Shown piece after piece: positions 12,721-24,673 of a stretch of 64,000 nucleotides of DNA. Each line of letters begins with the position of its first letter. The stretch's first letter is position 1. Source of the stretch: Rhytidiadelphus loreus (taxonomy: Eukaryota > Streptophyta > Bryopsida > Hypnales > Hylocomiaceae). Under the pieces are notes generated by a model, which was not told where the DNA came from, did no database searches, and saw only the letters and a program-made list of their open reading frames with translations. Location of the stretch: NCBI GenBank assembly GCA_947034895.1, contig OX344761.1:90967447-91031446 (forward strand), read 5' to 3'. The position numbers and the translations under genes were made by a program.

Positions 12721-13932
12721 TGGAGGGGTGGTTGATTAATTGATAAGATCTATGTATATCTTTTAAAGGGATAGTAGCTCACACTCTTGTAAACCTAACT
12801 TGTGGGTGAGTGACATTACTTACAACAATCAAAGTCCCAAACATCATTTGGAATAATTTGAAGCCTTACCCTTGGAAAAAAGTCCTCTACTATGGATGCT
12901 TCGTTTTGCCATTGAAAAATGGATGGATTTTTTAATTTTTTGTAGAGGATAAATCACAAGTCATGTCTCTCCTAAGGCTTAAGAAATTCCAGACTTTTTT
13001 TTGTGAGAATTTGAAATTACTATGAATTCTTGAATAAAAAGTGAAAAAAATTCATATCAAATACAATATATGTTCAAAAAATCTGGATTTTTTCCGTAGT
13101 TGTACATTGTAGCTACACTACGGAAAAAACATTAACACCCACACTTGAATACCACTCCTCCAAATGAATCCAACAAAATTTGGATGAAACTAGTTGTTCT
13201 CTATCCTCTACAAAGCTTTCCATTCAACAAAAGAATGATGTTTGTCCTTGTCAGTAGGATTAACCTTAAAAAGACCGTTACTCCCCATGACCAAAGTAGT
13301 TACTAAAATACTCTCAACATTGGCCCCAAAGGTGCATTTTTTGTTTCTACAATTAAAAGTGAAGTCATCCATTGGACCTTTTAGGTCCATAGTGTCCTTA
13401 CAAGATTAAAATGACAATAGGTTTCCTTATAGATAATATGAGGCATTAAAGTATCCATAGATTTCAATGAATTTTATGTAAAGACTTTCATTTATTTGGG
13501 GCAATAGAAAGAAAGCGATCTTCGGTAGAATGATGAAGTTATTTACATCCATGATCATGGTGGATGAACTATGAAAAATAAATAAAACATAGATGAAAAA
13601 TCAATTATCCATCCTCAAATATAAAAAATTGTCCCAAAAAAGTGATATCATTCCAAAAGTTTGTAGCAATTCAAGGATTTCATCCTTTAACTAAAGACAT
13701 GAAAGAATCTTTTGCCAAATATTCCACCAAAATCATTTTAAATTCCTTTAATTTGAGCAAATTATTGCCTTTAAAATTTTAATGCTAATCTAGTCAAAGT
13801 GCATGGCTATTGGGTTGGGCTAAATGAATTCCAATACACTACTATTAGATTTAATTATTCATTTACACAAATGAAAGAAAATTGATTGCAATGGAATGCA
13901 AAATGAACTCCTTTGAATCATTTGTAGCACTA
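12721..13932. other. Intergenic; one perfect short hairpin
   Basis: No gene is supported. A 13-bp perfect inverted repeat (TTTTTTCCGTAGT at 13088-13100 and its inverse at 13117-13129) with a 16-nt loop is the only clear structure. Small minus-strand frames such as 13208-13390 have no family resemblance. Confidence 0.45.
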
Positions 13933-14081
13933 GTAGAAGGGTGGTCTTATTTGGGCACCAAGGAACAATGTCAAAGTGTGGTGTCTAAGGTCTACATTGA
14001 AATCAAACTAGTCCCAATATAGGCCATGGGCACCATGCTCACTAGCACTATTCCTCGGTGCCCCAAAACCACCCTTTCTAC
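13933..14081. mobile_element. Imperfect foldback element
   Basis: GTAGAAGGGTGGTCTTATTT at the left is the imperfect inverse of the right end (...AAAACCACCCTTTCTAC). 'GGGCACCAAGGAA' and 'TTCCTCGGTGCCCC' extend the stems. The element is about 150 bp long and non-coding. Confidence 0.55.
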
Positions 14082-14233
14082 CAATGTAGAAGAATTTGAT
14101 TACGAGTATTCTAAGACTATAAGATGTGTTAAATATGGTTTAAACTTGGAATCAAATTGTTTATTTTCTTAGAGATAAATTATGTGCATGTTCTCTTGTT
14201 ATTGCCACCAAGAACTTATCCTCCTTCAATGAG

Positions 14234-14519
14234 TAAGGTAACTACACCTAAAATCACACATATAAGCAATTCAACATGGTTTCCATTATCATATTGAGAA
14301 ACTTTTTGTGGGATCTTTTGGTAGTCAAAAGGGGATTCTAGACTCTTATATAATGCATTAATTTTTTAGACATTGTATGAATAAACTTTGAATTTTCAAA
14401 ATACTAAAAATGGATGTTTCTAAAATTGACCCTAAACTCTCATGAATAGTGGGAGTACATTTTAGGTAAGAATTTGTAGTGGTTGGTTTTAGAAAGTTGT
14501 CAAAATTAGGTGTAGTTAC
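14234..14519. mobile_element. TAAGGTAACTACACC MITE, copy 1
   Basis: The left end TAAGGTAACTACACCTAA is matched by TTAGGTGTAGTTAC at the right. The internal sequence is clearly shared with the 15862-16155 copy (for example 'GTAGTCAAAAGGGGATTC' and 'AACTCTCATGAATAGTGGGA'). Length is about 285 bp, with no coding capacity. Confidence 0.8.
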
Positions 14520-14558
14520 ATTAGTTTGATGTGCCCTTAATATAATCCCAATATGGTA

Positions 14559-14795
14559 CTCCCTTAGTCCCACTAAAAACCTTCAAATCAATTTAGGGTT
14601 CATACCACTAAACCACTCCATTTATTGATTTTGATCATTGAATAAGCAACCTAAAATTCAAATTGCGTGTGTATCCACTCCACCCTCTGTTTCACATCAC
14701 TTTCTCAACAATCAACAATCAAAATCAATAAATGGAACCTTTTTAGTTGTACAAACCCTAAACTGATTTGGAGGTTTTTAGTGGAATTGAGGGAA
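14559..14795. mobile_element. Stowaway-like MITE (237 bp) with TA target site
   Basis: The element is bounded by TA on both sides. The left end CTCCCTTAGTCCCACTAAAA and the right end read inward pair over about 75 bp, with a few mismatches. CTCCCT..GTCCC is the hallmark terminus of plant Stowaway (Tc1/mariner) elements. It begins about 40 bp after the preceding MITE. Confidence 0.75.
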
Positions 14796-15754
14796 TATAT
14801 GCTAGTCCAAACGGAGTGAATTGAATCATAAATATAATAGAGCCATTTGAATGACTTGGTCATCTTAGGATAAACTTCTATTAATCAATGAAGTTCACCA
14901 AAGATACAAAAGGACAATTATACTCTTGCAACTATTTACATAGAAGTGTGACATCTTAATAAATTTAATGTTTCCAAGGATGATTCTACCACTGCTTTTC
15001 TTGGCTAATTTCATAATAGAATTTGGCTTAGATTGGGAGTCCACCATTGTATTGCAACTTATGTATCAATAGTCATTAGAATTGCAATTTATTAGTTCAA
15101 AATGAGCATACAAATATCATGTAGGAAATTTTGTCTAAGTTTTTCAAAATGCAAGTACATTGTATGCTTGTTTATGATAAAATCTCTACATGCGGTATGC
15201 GCATTTTGAATATGAGCATACTTCAGATTTTTCAATAAAATGGTGACGGAATTTATTGAAAATATTCCCTAACAATTTCTCTGCTTTCCATACTCTTAAT
15301 AATTTCTCCCATTTTCTTCTCGATTTTCTTGCATCATGATGCAATTCTTTTTAAACCCTTGATTGAGCATGGTTGACCCAAATCCAATCATCCAACATCG
15401 GGGTTATGTCCTTTGATATGAAAATCAAGACTCACTATGAGAAATAACATCCCTTGCTACTCCAATTGGCTCTGCTTTCACATTACCTACAGTAAATCAT
15501 AGTGAAATTAAGTTGCTTTAACCCCTCAAGAAAGTTACTTCACAAGCCATCAAAGTCAATAGATGTTCTATAGATATTTTTATTTATACATAGAGGTTTA
15601 TGAGTCCCTATTACAAGAGTATTGGCTAATTCATTAGTAGTGCATTCTTGTACACTAACAATAAATATCTATATAATATTGTCAAATGTCAAGAAATTAG
15701 TGAAAGAAAAACCTAATTTCATTCTAATTTATTGTAGACCCTCTTCAATTCTTC

Positions 15755-15781
15755 TCTTCTTCTTCTTCTTCTTCTTCTTCT
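15755..15781. repeat. (CTT)n microsatellite
   Basis: About nine CTT units occur in a row after a diverged CTTCTCTT start. Confidence 0.9.
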
Positions 15782-15861
15782 AGTTGTACATAACTATGGT
15801 TGCTTTCATACATAGTATCAATTGCAATCAAGTCGATTGGGGTAACTTAACTATAAAGTAA

Positions 15862-16155
15862 TAACTACACCTAAAATCAACCGAATAAATAAATAATTCC
15901 GCATGGTTCCCATTATTAGATTGAAAACCTTTTTGTGAGGTCTTGTTGGTAGTCAAAAGGGGATTCCAGATTCTCTGAGGATGCATTTTTTGGACCCCAT
16001 ATGAATAAACTACGAATTTTCAAAGTGCTGAAAATAGGTTAGTTTCTAAAACCAACCCTCAACTCTCATGAATAGTGGGACTGTTGACATTCTAGGCATG
16101 AATTCTGTAGTGGTCGGTTTTAGAAAGCGTGTCAAAATTAGGTGTAGTTACCTTA
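15862..16155. mobile_element. TAAGGTAACTACACC MITE, copy 2
   Basis: The left end TAACTACACCTAA and right end TTAGGTGTAGTTACCTTA are inverted repeats. The right end keeps the full terminus that the left has lost, the mirror image of copy 1 at 14234. The bodies of the two copies align along their whole length. Confidence 0.8.
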
Positions 16156-16689
16156 ATAGTGTCCATGTAAGTCTGTGAAGGTGGCTGCCCTCGTAAGTAC
16201 ATACGGTCGGTCAACATGTGGACAACAGTGAGAGTGTGCTTATGACCAACCTCATAAAAACCGAACATTCAAGTGCCAACTGAAGGAAGGGACCCAACCA
16301 CCAAATTTATTTATTTATATTTTTTATGTTTTTATGTTTTTCTTGAAACACATGGACCAATTTTTTATTTTAATGTCAACAATTGGGGGGTCCAGGATCT
16401 GTCCAGGAAATGGTGGGTAAGGTAAAGGTAGATGCAACATCTCATTCAATTAATTCACCGAAAAAGGCTCGCCATGGATTTGCTTTTGAGAAGGAAAAAA
16501 AAAGGAAAAAAAAAGGTGATGGACAAATTTTGTTCTCCATGCAATACTTCCCATCCTCCACATGAATATACCCATGAAATAATTCGGACATTCAATTGAT
16601 TTCATGAGTGCTCCTGATGCTGATGCTTCCCAATGTTTGGGGAGAGAATCGAACCACCAGGTAGTTGGCATTGTTAGCAGGTGGAATTA

Positions 16690-16830
16690 GGAAAAAAATG
16701 TAGTTGCAATTGAAAACACTGGAAAAAAAATCCCATGAAAGAATCTATAAATTTTTTATTTTAGAGAAAAAAAAATAGAGAAAAAAGCAGACTAGGTACA
16801 TGTGAACAACTGGTTCAATGATGCTAACCA
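16690..16830 (+). repeat. Dispersed repeat family C, copy 1
   Basis: The order 'TTGCAATT.GAAAACA.TGG', 'TTAGAG.AAAAA.TAGAGAAAA', 'GGTAC.TG.A' is shared with the copies at 16960, 18240 and 59985. Short and non-coding. Confidence 0.55.
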
Positions 16831-16959
16831 TCTTCCATTTGAATACTGTAGACTGCCATGAAATAATTCTCACATTCAATTGATTTCATGAGTGCTTCTG
16901 ATGTTGACCCTCCCAATGTTTGTGGAGAACCAAATTGTTGATTAGTTCATTGTTAACCA

Positions 16960-17150
16960 GTGGAATTGGGGGAAAAAACGTTTGCAATTTGAAACCATTG
17001 CCCCCCCGGGTGAAAAACATCTATAAAGTTTTTATCTAGAGTAAAAATAGAGAAAAAAATCCCAGATTCGGTACTTGAAAAAATGGTCCAATAATGGGAA
17101 TGGAAAGAAAATAGTTGGTAAAACTCAAAAAAATATCCTGACCTCTTGGG
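16960..17150 (+). repeat. Dispersed repeat family C, copy 2
   Basis: It has the same block order as the 16690, 18240 and 59985 copies, ending in 'ATAGTTGGTAAAACTCA'. A poly-C tract at about 17163-17175 follows. Confidence 0.6.
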
Positions 17151-17796
17151 ACATGGTGAACTCCCCCCCCCCCCACAAGGAAAAACACTGAAATTTTTTA
17201 TTTGCCACACATGATAAAATTTGCAAATTTTGAATTCATATTTGCAATTAGAGGCCCCAAATTATTTGGGAAAGGTGTAGAAGGTAAATTAATAAATCAC
17301 AAAAATATGGGGTCTGTTTTTTTACATACACCCTTGAAATGACTTCGTGGGGACGAGCGAGGGCAGGGGGCAATTACACCTAGCCATTGTTAAATCCTCC
17401 TCCCCAAACTCATAACCAGTTGTTGACTTTTCAATGCTAACGTGGCACCCTCCCATTGGCAACCCGTCACCATTGCCATTACAAGTTGCAATTCATAACC
17501 TTCTTTCCTTTCAACTTGCTTCCTACACTCTTGAATCATGAAGATCAAAAGTGGTAATTGAAAAATGTACAATCGGTTGATACGTATGATAACCTATTTC
17601 TCGCTAGCACAGCTCATCGGTTATCTAATACATAATTCTATGCTCCCGAGTTGCAGGTGTGCTCCATGAGGGGCAGCACGGCCAAGAGCAAAAAGTTCAA
17701 ATGCTCCATTTGGATTTCCTTTTAAAAAGGTGACAATTCACTTGAGTTCCCCGGCCACGCCGGCCACCCGGAACATGTATAATTCTGACACTGGAC

Positions 17797-18018
17797 ATGA
17801 GGGACTCCGGGGTACAGAACCGAACCTCTTGGAACACAATTTCCGGGACTCTGGAGACAGAAAAAGCAGTTGCCTTGGAGACAGAAAAATCAGCTGGACT
17901 TAAACCCCTAAAGGAGGTTGCCCATGTTCATACAGTGAGCATACAGAGAGGACCTAAAAATACATGTGGTGATTATTGTAGCCTAGCGTGTCGTATGGGG
18001 CTAATATTTTTGTTGTAG
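17797..18018 (+). CDS. Doubtful small ORF (73 aa)
   Basis: An ATG-started frame lies in a locally less AT-rich stretch. It contains an internal repeat (the word LETEK occurs twice) and ends in a short hydrophobic tail. I recognise no family, see no splice-supported neighbours and cannot exclude chance. It is listed because the surrounding 17.6-18.0 kb differs in base composition from the flanking repeats. Confidence 0.15.
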   Translation: MRDSGVQNRTSWNTISGTLETEKAVALETEKSAGLKPLKEVAHVHTVSIQRGPKNTCGDYCSLACRMGLIFLL

Positions 18019-18239
18019 CCTTACAAGAAAGATAGGAAATTTGCATAATTTTTTAGTAAGCAGAGAATTGTGAAAGATTTTCTTGTATTCAGCCTTGCAA
18101 TGAAGGAGTTTAGAAACAATAAACTACATTGTAGTTCCTATCAGCATTAAGTGGATAATTGGTTTTGCTTGGAACAAACAAAGGTGAATAACTATATGAG
18201 TGTTCAGGAAAAGCCTAGACATGAGCTCGAAGTTGGTCG

Positions 18240-18430
18240 GTGAAATTGGGAGAAATTTTTTGTTTGCAATTTGAAAACATTGGCAAAAGAAAATGGGTAA
18301 AAAAATTTATAATATTTTTTGTTTAGAGTAAAAAATAGAAAAATAATTGGACTCGGTACTTGAAAAAGAGGTTTGATATGGGAATTTTAAAGGAAAATAG
18401 GTGATAAAGCTGAAACTATAATTATCCCGA
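18240..18430 (+). repeat. Dispersed repeat family C, copy 3
   Basis: It starts 'GAAATTGGGAGAAATTTTTT', then 'TTTGCAATTTGAAAACATTGG', 'TTTAGAGTAAAAAATAGAAAA' and 'GGTACTTGAAAAA', matching the 16960 and 59985 copies in order and spacing. Confidence 0.6.
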
Positions 18431-19260
18431 ACATGGGGGTGATATAAGTTATACCTTAAATTCTCATATGCAATGTTACCATTCATTGGTGTTTTCACAT
18501 GATTAGTTTAATATGTTCTGAATAGCAGAAAATGAAAATGAAAATCTTATTTGGGTCATTGGTGTCTCTCTTTGAAAATTAATTATTGTTTGTCAATTAT
18601 TATTGTCAATTATTTTTGTTCCCTGACTGACTGGGTGTTTGATGCCACCTGTAATGCATAGTGCCTTGACCTCCACATATTCCTAGGCCAAATAATTTTG
18701 AAACACAAGAAGAACTTTCTGATATTGACTCCTTTAAGAATATTTTTCACTTTTTCTTAAGAGGAAATCCAAGTAGACATATATTAAACACTACGTAGGC
18801 TGATTTTTCCGACAATGATTTATCCTACTAGTAAGTGTGTATGACACACTATTTGTAATATATTAAAAGTAATTATAGGATCAAATATTAGTATATTGTA
18901 TTAATTTTCATAAATTTTTATAATCACAATTGACATTGTTTTTTGCAATGATATTACAAATATGTTCACTAGTAGCATGTATCAATTTAGCTCAATTGAT
19001 GTCTAAAAAAACTTAGAAATAGTGGAGGGTAATTGAGGGAACCATATAAAACCATATTGGTGAGAGTAGAATTGCAAAATTATGGAACAATCTTCATGAT
19101 CCATTACTAACACCAAAATGGTTATTTGATATGGATCATTTTATTTCTCACAAGCACGTACTATTATACATCACGCTAAAAAAATTGGACATTCTAATTA
19201 TTTATAAAATTACAATATAAATTACAATAAAATTGGATATATATTACAATACAATAAAAT

Positions 19261-19546
19261 AATAATATTATTATTATACAAAGTGACACCCTAATTATCT
19301 ACTTTGTGAAATTTAATATGGACCAATTTTGAGAACGACCAATTATTCACCCATACTAAATAACCATTTTGATGTACCAATGCTACTACCAAGCAAGTTC
19401 ATGATGGTATAATATTATTATTATTATTATATTATACAAGTGACACCCTAATTATCTACTATGTGAATTTTAATGTGGACCACACCAATTTACAAAGTGA
19501 CCAATTATTCACCCATACTAAATTACCATTTTGATGTACCAACGCT
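19261..19546 (+). repeat. Tandem duplication of about 150 bp
   Basis: The sequence 'AAGTGACACCCTAATTATCTACT' through 'TACCATTTTGATGTACCAA' occurs at 19280-19384 and again at 19428-19546, each preceded by a TTA/TAT microsatellite. The copies differ by small indels and substitutions. No gene is involved. Confidence 0.75.
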
Positions 19547-19559
19547 CCTACGAAGGATA

Positions 19560-22053
19560 TTGCCGAGAAAGATTGGCTTGCAAATCCGTATGAAATTTAA
19601 AAAAAAGTACAAACAAAAGTACAAACAAACAAACACATAGCAACAAAAACACTACCCTCCCCCCAACACCCAGGCTGTGTTATAATTGACGTAAAATAAT
19701 TCTGACATTCATGAGTCAGATACTGACCTCTCCTGCCCGGAACAAAAAATTTCCATTTCGGGCAGTTGCCATGCAGCCAGCTTGGCCGCAGGAGGAGCAG
19801 CAGCAGCAGCACTCGCACTGGCACCAGCAAAAGTTCAACACTTGGTGTCAGAAATGTGTTGCAGGCTAATGTCGCGCCCCTCCCTCCTCGTCACACTTTC
19901 AAGGTTTTTCCAGTAGCCATAGCCATAGCCAGCTTGCTCCCCCTGGAGTCAAAGAGGTTCACATCAACGTACTAATCACAGTCGTTCCTGAAGTACTGCA
20001 ACACACAGTCTTCGCATTCATCCCCGCATTCACTCGATCGAACCTCAGTACGACAATTTGTAAGCTGGGTAATCACTGCGGCGCATGTAACGGAACGCGG
20101 AATTTAATTTGATGGTTGCCATCAATTTCATTGGCAAGGCGAAGCTTTTTCTCTCGATCTGGGCGCAGTGAATATATGCTTGAGCGTCGACGAGAATTTT
20201 CGTTGTCGTCGGTCGGGAGGGTTTCTTTCATTTGCGCAGGTAAAAATTGTCGCCAGTTGGGTTAATTAATATTCATTTCCTGGAATTACGAGCTTGGTTT
20301 GTAGAAAATGGGTTGAAACTTAAGCGCCACACAAGAATCTTCGCACGTGATCGAGCAAGAGGGCTCAGAGCGCGAGAGTTGCATTTTGCAATAGGAGGTG
20401 CGGCTATTCTCGATCAAACGATGGAGGCTTCACATCTGGAAAGAATTTGGGGGTTAGATTTGCGTAGGGTGTAAAGGAAGAGAAGCCTCGCAGAGCACAA
20501 TCTGAGATCTCTTAATGTCCATTTTGAGTAGGGCTCGTAATTCCTATTACAAGAGCTAGTGTTATGGAGTAGGAGCAGGGGTGTCAATGCTCTCGAGATG
20601 GTCACCAAATTGGGCTTGTCGTGATATGATTTCTCTGTCGCGCGAAAGGAGTTGAGTTTTGGAAAACGTGAATCGCCTTCTTCAGCAGTGAGAGCTCTGA
20701 TTTGACACTCCTCGTGTGGATTCAGTTGCCGAAACGCGGATGTTCTCGTTCTCGCGAGATCACAGGTATGGTAGCTTCTGCAGTAAAATTTGCGGAGGAG
20801 ATGTCATTCGCGCCGTGAGGATTTTTCATATTGGTGGGGGCGAAAGCAACGGCCACCTTTGACTCCACTGGTGTCCGTGCGGGGCCTGCTGTTGCCTCGG
20901 CACGCTTGGTGGCATCAATCACTTAAGTCACGCGACGCAAGCTCATAAGCCCCAACGGACACCGTGAAGAAGTACACCTTCACTTTGACTTGGGATCCTA
21001 TCGTTGTGACCCTCCCTCCCTTAGCTGGAAGGCGAACTCCCTCCCGCAACAGGGGATGTCATTGAGCTGGAATTCAGCTGCTGTAGGCTCAGCCCTTAAC
21101 TTCTCATGTCGGTTGTTTAGGAGCTCCACTTGCACGTTGTGATGAATATGGCGATGTCAGGCGGACGCTCCTCGTCATCGTTGCGACGTGAGAGGCACTA
21201 GCGGTGTCAGGTCATGCAGGTGCTGCTAGCTGCTGGGGTAATGGCGCTTGTTTTCTAGCTGTGTCAGTTTAGGTTAACTTAAGCTTAAGTATAATTCCTT
21301 GTTTTTCTTTGCCAGGTAGCTAGGGCGTCCAAGCACACCTCCCAAGTCCCAACTCCCAACGACAGTGTTGGCCTGTTGGGCATCCCTTGTACGACCGTGG
21401 CTGTCGTGAGCCTGTCACACATTCCATATCGACATTAGTGCAGGAGGTTGTGTCCGCGTCTTGTGCACAAGCAGCACAACCGATCCCCCCTTTTGCTGCC
21501 TCGGGGAGCTGGAGTTATCCACTCAGAAACGGTCGCTGGGTCGCGTAGTACTGCTCTTTTTTTCTGTTACTCTGATTGTTGTACAGACGCGAATTGGGTG
21601 AGAGAGTGAATGGCTATGTCTGATGAGTGTGTGCTCGTCTGCAGAACCGCAACCTAACACAGCTCCCAAGCCATTAATGGTGCGAAACGCCCGACGTGGT
21701 TGGAGCCTCAGGTTTGCGTACGTTGACGTCGATGGAATTAGCAACAGCCAGGGTGTAAGCTCCAAGCAGATTGAAGCTTTCGTAACGTCACATGTCGCTT
21801 TGTCGTAGGTTCAGTGGAAATTGCTGTACAGTCTAGAACATACACGTCGGGAAGCATGTTGGGAAGCATGAGCGAGGAGGAATCGTGTTCACGCTATTGT
21901 CGTTTTGGAATTTCTCGGTGATTGCCAATGTGGGCATGACTGTGAGTGGGTGAGTGACGGTGCGCAACGGTAGTTATGTTGTCACGACGGTGGCGAGTGG
22001 AGCGAAGCGAGCATTTCTGATTGTGCGCAGAGTAGTTGCTTTCGAGGAGCGTG
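19560..22053 (+). promoter_or_regulatory. GC-richer upstream/leader region of the DUF740-like gene
   Basis: Base composition shifts sharply from AT-rich repeats to GC-richer sequence near 19.7 kb and stays so into the gene at 22054. A pyrimidine tract with a CAG acceptor-like end at about 21296-21316 may mark a leader intron. A CAG run lies at about 19797-19810. No long conserved frame is visible on either strand, so I treat this as promoter and 5' leader, not as a separate gene. An in-frame TAG at 22033-22035 closes the frame just before the ATG. Confidence 0.4.
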
Positions 22054-24673
22054 ATGCGGGAGTGCAAAAGACATCCCTCGGAATCCCAACCCGGCGGCGG
22101 CGTGTGCGCCAGTTGCTTAGAGGAAAGACTGGCCTGGTTATGGCGAGGGGAGAGCTTCCGTCACGACGCCACGGCGAGTAGTATAACAACTACAAGAACT
22201 ACAATAGCAACAACAGCAAGAACATCAACATCGCTCGCCGTCGACGTCTCCGCACATCCGAAGCTCCTGCAGCAACAACGCCCCGAACGGGTTGCATCTC
22301 TTCCAGCGTTACCCGAGTCGGGCAACAACTCCACGTTAGATAGCGTCAGACAACAACTCCACGTCCTCGGCGTGGCCAGCCGACCTAGGGTTTCATCCCA
22401 AAACGGGCCCCATGGCGACCCCACAGTAGTAATCCCCATCACCATGGCCGCAGACAACCCCATTCCCCCAACCTCGACAGCCCCAACCTCCAAAGCCATT
22501 CTCGAAGAATGGACAGCGTTTCAAGCCCGACGTCGAGCCTCCACAGAGCCAGAGCCAGAGCTTGATCCCGAGTCTCCGAAACCCAAGTCTTCCAATCTCG
22601 ACTCTCCCAAGCTCGAGTCTCCTAAGACGACGAAGTCTTCCAGGAGCTTCGACTCCATCGAGTCGTTACCCGAGATGACTGGCTTTTCTCGCCACCCGGT
22701 GCACCCCAACCCCGAATTACGCATTCTGATGAACGCGCAGAAGATGCGTTCGCAGTCGATGCCATTGGACTTCCGAAGTGCGGAGGAGACTGCTGCACGT
22801 GTGATCAACGAGCAAGCTGACGACTACTTGGACGAAGACTTCGAGATTTATGAAGTGCGTGATGGCGATGGCGCTCGTGGTGTTAGTAGCGCGACAATTG
22901 TGCAAGAGCATGACGTGCAGCGTTGTTTCAGTCCAGTGTGGCATAGTCCCAAGTGGGTGAAGGTGCTGGCGAGTCCTATGACGTCGAGAAACCGCGTGTT
23001 TCCAAGTCGATCTAGTGATGTGAGGAAGAAGGCGAGGAGTACGAAGAGGGGAGCTAGGTTTGATTCTTCCGATTGGGGGTTCAAGGATGTGCAAGGGGGA
23101 ACGTCGCCGTTGTGGAGGGGACGGGAGCAACACGGAGGTGGAGCGAAGGCGCGCTCGGTGTTTTCGTGGCTGCAGGTAGTGGCTTTTTTCGTGTTTTTTT
23201 GGAGGTTTGAGGAGGGCTGCAGGTAGTGACTTTCTTTTGTATGTTTTTTTGGGGTTTGGGGAGCGTTGCGTGAAATGTCTGAATTTTGATTTTGACAATG
23301 TGATCAGTCGAATTGGTCTGTTTTACAGTAGGAATCCGTAGCACTAGTTGTTTTTTGAGTGTTTTGAGTAGGTCAAGTGGGGTTACTGATTTTTCTCAAT
23401 GTGTTCAGTCGAATTGGTCTTTTAGGGGTTGAGAATGTTTTAGTGAGATTTATATCCAGTGGCACAGATTGGTTAACTTCTCACTTGCAAGTTCGTGCGT
23501 TGCCATATGCAAATACAACGTGCACTTTGACTGAGCTCGACTTACTCGGGAAGAAGGAAGGTTGTTTTCTGTTAGATTTTTCAGCATTTTTTTGCGTCTT
23601 CTGAGCCAACAGACAGTCTTTGAACCTACAGTGGTCTTGATTCCGCTGAGTGTACAGTGGGATTAAATTCCGGCCTAGAATATGTACAGTCAGCATATGT
23701 GCTGGAAGAAGTTACGTGGTGAAAGCTTCTCAAGCTTCAGTATTGGGGTACAGTAGAGTGCTGCTCAGGAAGCTTACAGTGTATGTCCTATGTAAAGAAT
23801 CTAGCGTCTGTAGGGGGTGTTGCCGCTGTTGACCTGTCTTTGTAGCTGCTAGATGTCAACGAGAGCAAGATAAATTGATAATACAGTTTCTATTCTAGGT
23901 TGCATTAAAGAACGATTTGATTGAGAATTAGTTTGCCCGACCGCTATGTACGTGCCGTTGGTCATAATTAAACAAAGATGACTCACAGAAATACCTTCAT
24001 GAAATTGTCCTGATATCTACTCCATTGAGTCACTGTTGCCTTACTCAAGTCTCAGTTGCCTTCAAATTGGTGAGCCACGAGATGGAGTGGCTTATCCAAT
24101 GTAAACAGTTGGGGAATTGCCGTCTTGGTGCTTATAGTTTGGCTTAGTGTAGTTTCAATTGCACTTTGTCATTACACTTTGTGCAAGACACTAGTGCCTT
24201 ACTTTTGACCTTACACGGAGCCTTGCACTAGAGCCTTACTCGGTGCCCTACACTTTGTCATTCCTGCAATTGAAGTCATGCCTGATTAGCGTAATTTGAA
24301 ACAAACCAGTGCTATGTCTGGAATCCTTTTCGTTAACCTAATTGCCATTTCTTTTCAACAGGATGCAGAAACAATCCAATTCAAGAAACATGATCAACCA
24401 GATCAGCTAACATCCTCATCGTCCTCCTCTTTAACAAACTCCGTGAGCACGGATTCGTGGCTGAGAGATCTCACCACCGTTGGGCACTTGCACGAGATTG
24501 CCGAGGAGCTGGAGATTGTGGAGGAGTCCAGTGAAGAAGTCGAAGACGAAGAGGAGCTGGAAGATCTGGGAGACGTGTCGTCCTTTGGAAAGTTTCTCCT
24601 GCAGGCTGCACAGAGACATCCGCATGCCCGTCTCACAAGGCTTGTCAGTGCACCAGCGTCGCAGGGACTCTGA
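22054..24673 (+). CDS. DUF740/OCTOPUS-like Cys/His-motif protein, two exons
   Basis: I predict exon 1 at 22054-23175 and exon 2 at 24362-24673, separated by a 1186-nt intron with donor CTGCAG|GTAGTG and acceptor CAACAG|GATGCA, both in phase 0, giving 477 aa. The N terminus has CxxHP (from residue 4), a glycine triplet, CASCL and ERL. This CxxHP...GxCxxCLxxRL pattern is typical of plant DUF740 (OCTOPUS) proteins and related small families. OCTOPUS acts as a polar membrane-associated factor in vascular tissue, but that role is not implied here. The middle is Ser/Pro/Glu-rich and disordered. Exon 2 encodes a serine run and an acidic Glu-rich helix (EELEIVEESSEEVEDEEELE). If the intron is retained, translation stops at 23226 after a hydrophobic tail (390 aa). 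ATG 22054 is the first ATG after an in-frame stop. The gene structure is fairly safe; the family name is tentative. Confidence 0.6.

Noticed and set aside
22161..23344. Several long minus-strand frames opposite the DUF740-like exon
   Set aside because: They are shadows of the GC-rich sense exon; the + strand frame has the Cys/His motif, an upstream stop and good splice sites.
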